Below are positions 58,151 through 64,000 of a stretch of 64,000 bases of DNA, piece by piece; position 1 is the first letter of the stretch; each line of letters starts with the position of its first letter. Where the stretch lies: NCBI GenBank assembly GCA_964017045.1, contig OZ024810.1, positions 13,255,342-13,319,341 on the forward strand, in the 5' to 3' direction. This DNA is from Omphiscola glabra (taxonomy: Eukaryota > Mollusca > Gastropoda > Lymnaeidae). A model generated the notes under the pieces. That model was not told the origin of the DNA. It saw only the letters and a list, made by a program, of their open reading frames with translations, and did no database searches. The translations under genes were made by a program, and so were the position numbers.

Positions 58151-60790
58151 AAATTTGCTGTGGCGCCCATGGCCACTGATGGTGATGGCAAACAGGCATT
58201 TGAACGTTTAATGATTTGAAAGCGATCAGTTACGACATTGCTTGCACTCTTTTAAGTTACACATACATTGTGCAGTGTTTATTTGTTTACTTCCAACGAC
58301 ACTTGCTCTCTTAACTTTTTTAATATTCAAATATTCCAGGTGTCCTTCATGTCTGTTGCACTTAGTCCACGTCACGATAGCGCATAGTGTGTTCAAAGAG
58401 TACTGTCACCTAAAGACACTGACACATCTACAGACCTGTTTACTCTTACGATTTTGGCGTACAATGTACGATTTTGAGGTGTGTACATTATATATATACT
58501 GTATGGTTTTTTTTTACTATTAAGATAATGTATTGAAGGATTTTGTGATGATATTGTACGATTTTAAGAGTTTGAGGGTAAACAGGTCTGCATGTACATG
58601 ATTAAAGATCTGTCTTCTTTGTATTCGTAACAGGCTGGGGGCAAAAAAGGTTTTACACAAACAGACAAACTCCTATAAATAACATAAAAAATAAATAAAA
58701 ATCTTAACATATCTTTGATGTGTATCAACTGTTAAATGTTTGGTTAAGTTCAGTTAGTTAATGACGATATTATAATTATGAGAATAAGTTCAACATGTAA
58801 AAAAAGTTAGCATCGTTTACAGACTTATATATTCAGTCTCATAAAAACAGAGAAGAAGAGAATTTTCGTTTTACAAATCCACGATTAGGAAATAATGACA
58901 GTGTCTACGATTACTAAACGCTTTGTATTCAGTTGAAAGCTGTTAAAATATCTACTAACACCGACCTTTTTTTATGTAATATTACATTTCATGCAGTCAA
59001 AATTAATTTTTAACCTTTACATGGAGCCAAATTCCTATTTTTCAACAGGTAATCTAAACGTGTCTCCCTCAAGGCGAGTCCTTGTAGGAGTGAGCAGCTT
59101 TGCTGAGTAGCATCCTTTACGATTCGATGCTATAAGATACTATCTAACGCCGTGGCATTTTATGGTTGTATGGCTCTGTTATTTATCGTGGGTAAGTCTG
59201 TACGTTAAATTTCTACTTACCAAAGTAAAGCAGCTTTTATAAGCGAATAGGTCACTCTCTCCACCATTGCAGATAAATATGGGAGAGGACTGGGCTCAGG
59301 TTGAACCAAAAAGAAATACACTTGTGGTAGAGGAAGACATGTCCCGATCCTTTTTAAGATTTTCTTCTACGCTGTGTTTGGTTACCATCATTACAGATGT
59401 TTGTTAATGAGTCTAACTATATATTTGTATGTCAATGCCAAGATGTATGTTCTTCGGAAACGATTGGGAGGGGGGGGGCGGGAAACAGAAATTGACCCGG
59501 TCCAAATATTTTAAACAATGCTAATTCGGTAGATAGGCCTGTATTTTTGTAGAAGTAGGTAGAAAAAAGGCCCATGTATCTTGAGAATCGCCTTCTACCT
59601 GATAAAATACGTTTAATGTAACATGTTTGGCTGTGGGACATGAACAATTCAAGATGTCATTGATCGTTTGTTTTAATTATCCGTGTTGTCTTTTCTTGAA
59701 TCTCATGACAAGAACTTACAATTGCCAGCCCGTCTTTATAAAAATGATTCAAAGTCGACACTTCAATAATTTTAAAAAAAATAAATGTGTCCCGGGGCGT
59801 ATCGCCCCTTTCGCACCCATTTTTTACAAGACTAAACTTTAAGCCCGTTACCACTTTGAAAGATTTAGTCGAGCAACCATTCGAGGAGCTCCTTATTAAG
59901 TTCTAGCAATCATTGAAACTTCGACAGTTTGAAATAAATATGAGCAACCAATCCACACAAAAGTAGATTGACACTTTTTTTCCTTATCAATGTATTTCTT
60001 TAGGTGTCGACGCTGATATAAACGCCCCACAAATCGTTGAAAACTGCCGGTAAAAAATTGACGAGTGCAAGAACATCGCAACAACAAATGAGGAGATTGT
60101 GTAATAGGAACTTATATATGTGGGACTTGTCGCCACGTGAAATTAAGTATTAATGGGAATGGGCAGAAGTAAGAGAAGGCTGCGATCCACCAGTGCCAGC
60201 AATCAATTTCTTTATAGGCAGGAGACATATTTTCGGCCGATCGCAGTGGTTTTAGAAGGGTTGTGAATTAATGCAAGCTTAGCTAATGAATACATCTTTT
60301 TTTTAAAATGTCCCATAAATGTAATAATCATTGTATGTAATGTATGAGAATATTTGCAAAACTAACACAAAGTATAGCAGGGTTGTTTTTTTGTTTGTTT
60401 CAGATTAAAACAAGATGATATAGCTTTATGCTTTACGAGCTTCGTGTGCAAGGACAGTGAAGACGATACCAGGATGAAAGCCCTGTTTGATTATGGGAGC
60501 AGAATTGCCAGTAACGTCTTCTATTTTTATAAATGTGTTCAAGAAATTTAGTAAGAGCTGGTCGATGTTTAGAGTTAGGTCCTTTTAAATTACTTTCATC
60601 TTAACGTCAAAGGTTATGCCATTGGCAATGCTTTATATTTATAACTCGTCTGTCTCTCCTCTTTCCTTTGGTGAAGATGCACATCTCTATGTACTCGGTC
60701 TTTCTTAAACTTTGGTCAGGCCTTGTTTTCATTTTCCAAGGTAATGCTTACTTTGTCTGTACTTTCAAAACAACGACTGAGTCAGTGATA

Positions 60791-60880
60791 AGGAGAGAGA
60801 GAGAGAGAGAAAGAGAGAAAGTGATAGAGTGAGAGAGGGAAAGAGAAACAGAGAGAGATAAAGATTGAGAGAGAGTGTGA
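60791..60880 (+). repeat. (GA)n microsatellite, unit 3
   Basis: Counterpart of the GA tracts at 49036 and 54050. Confidence 0.95.
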
Positions 60881-61360
60881 GTTCTTAAACGTACTAAGGG
60901 TTACATAAGCCTGATTGCTGACTTATCAAGCGAACTTTTAGAGCGTTAAATTTTTAGTGACTTTATCCACAAAAAGGGGAGCGTTCAAGCCTGGCTCCTT
61001 ATGTTAAACTTGAGAACATGATTCTCATCTCTTAGCATTGTTAAACGTTGGACAATGGCAAGGACTACGCTTTTCTCCTGATTCTTAATAGTTCTAAGTG
61101 TGTTCCTTCATTACTTGGTTTTTTTTTTTTCATAAAGGCAATTCAGCTATAAAGACAAATAATTGTTATTTTAAATGGAATCGATGAAATGTAATCGATT
61201 TCTTAGATCGCAATTTTATTCTTGTTTATTGTAAAAACCAGATTGAGTATAGAACATACAGTTTAAATTGTGTAAAAATATCTTTCAGCGGATGACGAGG
61301 TGTTCTTTCACAATCGCTTTGTCCGATATCAGTCCACAAGCTGGGAATTAACCATGAGCG

Positions 61361-61664
61361 TCTCCTACAAGACATTGATCATGAGTGCTGTCACAGCGTT
61401 TCCTACAAGACATTGATCATCAGTGCTGTCACAGCGTTTCCTACAAGACATTGATCATCAGTGCTGTCACAGCGTTTCCTACAAGACATTGATCATCAGT
61501 GCTGTCACAGCGTCTCCTACAAGACATTGATCATCCGTGCTGTCACAGCTTCTCCTACAAGACATTGATCCTCAGTGCTGTCACGGCGTTTCCTACAAGA
61601 CATTGATCATCAGTGCTGTCACGGCGTTTCCTACAAGACATTGATTATCAGTGCTGTCACAGCG
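61361..61664 (+). repeat. 38-bp minisatellite grown from coding exon 4, 8 copies
   Basis: Unit tttcctacaagacattgatc plus atcagtgctgtcacagcg. Eight copies lie in exact 38-bp register, followed by tttttcttagcttgg. Unit 2 has the same sequence once, as the coding sequence of SYKTLIISAVTA. The array is therefore an expansion of part of an exon. Confidence 0.97.
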
Positions 61665-61739
61665 TTTTTTCTTAGCTTGGATATCAAGGAACCCTGAACA
61701 AGCCATGAATTTACTCTAATTTTAAGCTTTACAAAATCT

Positions 61740-62480
61740 TATGAAAGAAAAATCAAGAATTCAATGAACATTAGTTGAAAAAAAAAGTGGACAACCGATC
61801 TTTTTAAATGAGTTTCAAATAAAGCCATTGAAAGATACAAAGTGACTAAAGAGGAAGGAGCTTGTCATAATTGTCAAGTATTGTAAGGACACATGTCATT
61901 TTTTTTTCATTATCTAAAAGGTGAAAACTTAAAATAACATTATACATAGATTTGGTTAATCACAAATGAAACTTATTTAAAGTTATTATCAATAAGAACA
62001 GAACAGAGTAAAATTCGTCGACGATTAAAGCGTTCTAAACGGGAATAAACAATATTTTTTTTTTAAAATTATATTTTAGCAGTACACAGCCTTTAGAGAA
62101 AAATAGTTTTATTTTTCCAAATTAAAAAGTTTCAAAGATTTTTTGAAGCCAATGTATTTTGAAAATTTCGTTACTCTTGGTAACAACCTGTATTTAATTG
62201 AGAATATATTACATTTCTTACAACAAATAAAAGGTAAATAATCTTACACTTAAATTTAACATGTTAGTCTAATTTATTGATATTTTTGGGTTTGTTGTTT
62301 TTTTCTTTCCATTTTTAATTTTCTGTTAATTTATATGGTTCAGATAAATCATTTACCATTTTTACGAAAAAAGTTCGATGCTACATAATGCTCATCACAT
62401 AGCCTGACTTGCCATCCTCCAATAGCAGGCACTCCAGTTTTAGGATTAGAGACAATCCTCTGATCAGCTGGACGAAATGT
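61740..62480. other. 3' flank of the unit 3 pseudogene
   Basis: AT-rich sequence parallel to 54811-55600 of unit 2. No additional feature. Confidence 0.4.
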
Positions 62481-63174
62481 GTTATATACATGCTAAAAGA
62501 CCTAAACGTAATTCTATATCAGCCATTACACCTGACAAACAATCGGCAGAAGCGGTGCTGAACACGAAGCTCTTGAAGCCAATACACTAGATGAGATCGA
62601 CAAAATTCACCGCCAAGCGACGTCTCAGCGGTAGAAAAAAACGAAAGATGAAGGAGATCAACTTCAACTGTATGATGTACATCAGCCAATACACCAGATG
62701 TGATCGACAAAATTCACTTCCAAGCGACATCTCAGCGGTAGAAAAAAAATGAACGATGAAGGAGATCAGCTTCAACTCCATGGCCATTTTTTTACTTCAA
62801 TATAGATGAACGTTTACTTCAATTTAGTGGATTAAAATTAGTATAACTAATACAGTGTCTGCTTTATAGCAATGTTACCAAATGTTATCAAATTACTGTC
62901 CTAAGGGGATATGGATGTTATGTACAAACATAATGGACTAAAGCAATATAAAAACAGGATAGGGTCGATTATATGTTTGTAATAGTCTTGTTATTTTCTA
63001 AGGCAATGGAGCAGTGTTAAAGTTGGTTTAAAATTTTAGTACGTATCAAATAACACATTCTTAACTGATATAAACTGATAGTAAAGGCATACCGATAATT
63101 TAGTAGGTGTATTCAGTGAGAATGTCACACGTGTTTTTCTTTATCCATTTCTGAAATTTCCTCAGGCTAAGCTA

Positions 63175-63600
63175 TGACTATAATATTATATTATGTTATA
63201 TTATATTATGTTATATTATATTATGTTATATTATATTATGTTAAATTATATTATGTTATATTATATTGTGTTATATTATATTATGTTATATTATATTATG
63301 TTAAATTATATTATGTTATATTATATAATGTTATATTATATTATGTTATATTATATTATGTTATATTATATTATGTTAAATTATATTATGTTATATTATA
63401 TTATGTTAAATTATATTATGTTATATTATATTATGTTAAATTATATTATGTTATATTATATTATGTTATATTATATTATGTTAAATTATATTATGTTATA
63501 TTATATTATGTTAAATTATATTATGTTATATTATATTATGTTAAATTATATTATGTTATTTTATTTTATTTTATGTTATATTATATTATGTTAATTATAT
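63175..63600 (+). repeat. 15-bp array (ttatattatattatg)
   Basis: About 28 units with ttaaattatattatg variants. Two plus frames are open because the period is a multiple of 3. No gene. Confidence 0.97.
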
Positions 63601-64000
63601 AAATATAAGGGACTAGTTTTATTTAATATATATATATATGGGGCCTATGGTAGAAAGCTTACCTTTTAAATTCCTGCAGTGACCTTTCAATGATACCAAG
63701 AGATAGGGGTATCAGAAATGGTAAATTATTTTCCCTCAAACTTTGTGAGAAACTTTAACATGTAATATTTTCAAATATTTTAATCGTAGTTCATTTTATT
63801 TAAAAGCTTTCTATTTGATATAACAGCGGTAAATTCATGTAAAAAAAAAAATCAAAAGGATAATGCCGCGATTGGTTTTAGCATCCAACAACTTAGTGTT
63901 GGATCAGATTCTTACTTTGTCCAAAAAAGAGAAACAAAAAATAATACTACTATCACACACAAATTTGATTGTGCGAACTGAACTTAATTGTGAAGCAGAA

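Larger units (their letters stand above)
59049..61735 (+). pseudogene. Pseudogene copy of the small surface-protein gene (unit 3)
   Basis: All four exons are recognisable with intact splice signals: 59049-59191, 60004-60100, 60404-60510 and from 61289. However, the start codon is ATA (59137-59139) instead of ATG, and exon 2 has an in-frame TAA at 60051-60053 where unit 2 reads Glu. In exon 4 the hydrophobic tail is replaced by an 8-copy 38-bp array that introduces stops. Exon 3 is open and keeps CFTSFVCKDSEDD. Unless an internal Met and alternative splicing rescue it, it cannot make the protein. Confidence 0.8.
56799..64000 (+). repeat. Tandem duplication unit 3 (runs off the window)
   Basis: Starts with the same block as unit 2 and still parallels unit 1 (51187) at the window edge. 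It is longer, mainly because the sequence between the untranslated exon and exon 1 is about 1.9 kb (0.27 kb in unit 2). It contains a local duplication of about 105 bp at 62577-62787. Confidence 0.8.

Noticed and set aside
63174..63602. Tyr/Leu/Ile-rich open frames of 133-142 codons
   Set aside because: Low-complexity product of the TTATATTATATTATG array. The corresponding array in unit 1 is broken by other sequence.

Overview
The window looks like nuclear DNA of a mollusc, most likely a freshwater panpulmonate snail. It is AT-rich and intron-bearing (clean GT-AG junctions), gene-poor, and full of fragments of several non-LTR retrotransposon families, hAT-type transposons and minisatellites. 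It carries a GIMAP/AIG1-type GTPase gene, a family expanded in such snails. It also carries a 199-bp element that I recognise as SPIN-like, a hAT family known in a pond snail. Species is not determinable from the sequence alone.

Layout. 1-5.4 kb: GIMAP GTPase on the minus strand, with a probable upstream untranslated exon. 7-8.7 kb: hAT remnants including the SPIN-like copy. 10.5-11.3 kb: single-exon gene on the minus strand for a MATH/TRAF-like domain plus coiled coil. 17.7-20.3 kb: 856-residue protein on the plus strand with three diverged MATH-like repeats and a BH3-like motif between repeats 1 and 2. 21-30 kb: minisatellites, a hAT MITE with 8-bp target duplication, LINE debris and a GC-rich insertion with 16-bp target duplication. 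30-34.5 kb: nested LINE insertions and 15- and 38-bp minisatellites. 34.5-39.05 kb: one very regular satellite, 129 in-register copies of a 34-bp unit that is itself a dimer of 17-bp monomers. 39.3-43.9 kb: a LINE end, four more tandem arrays and one possible internal exon of a MATH-like gene (minus strand, 41.9-42.2 kb). 44.0-46.2 kb: decayed Ty3/gypsy element whose integrase lies upstream of the reverse transcriptase. 47.2-64 kb: three diverged tandem duplication units of a small split gene.

The last region holds the least obvious gene. Unit 2 (52.2-54.8 kb) assembles from four short exons with matching phases into a 130-residue protein: signal peptide, CX6C and CX5C cysteine pairs, and a C-terminal hydrophobic tail like a GPI-attachment signal. 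Units 1 and 3 are damaged copies; in unit 3 the tail exon has become an 8-copy 38-bp minisatellite. Five sequence-unrelated arrays in the window share exactly this 38-bp period, hinting at a duplication mechanism with a preferred step.

A GIMAP GTPase, TRAF-fold/coiled-coil proteins with a BH3-like motif and a duplicating small surface protein would together be compatible with an innate-immunity or cell-death neighbourhood. That functional reading is inference only.
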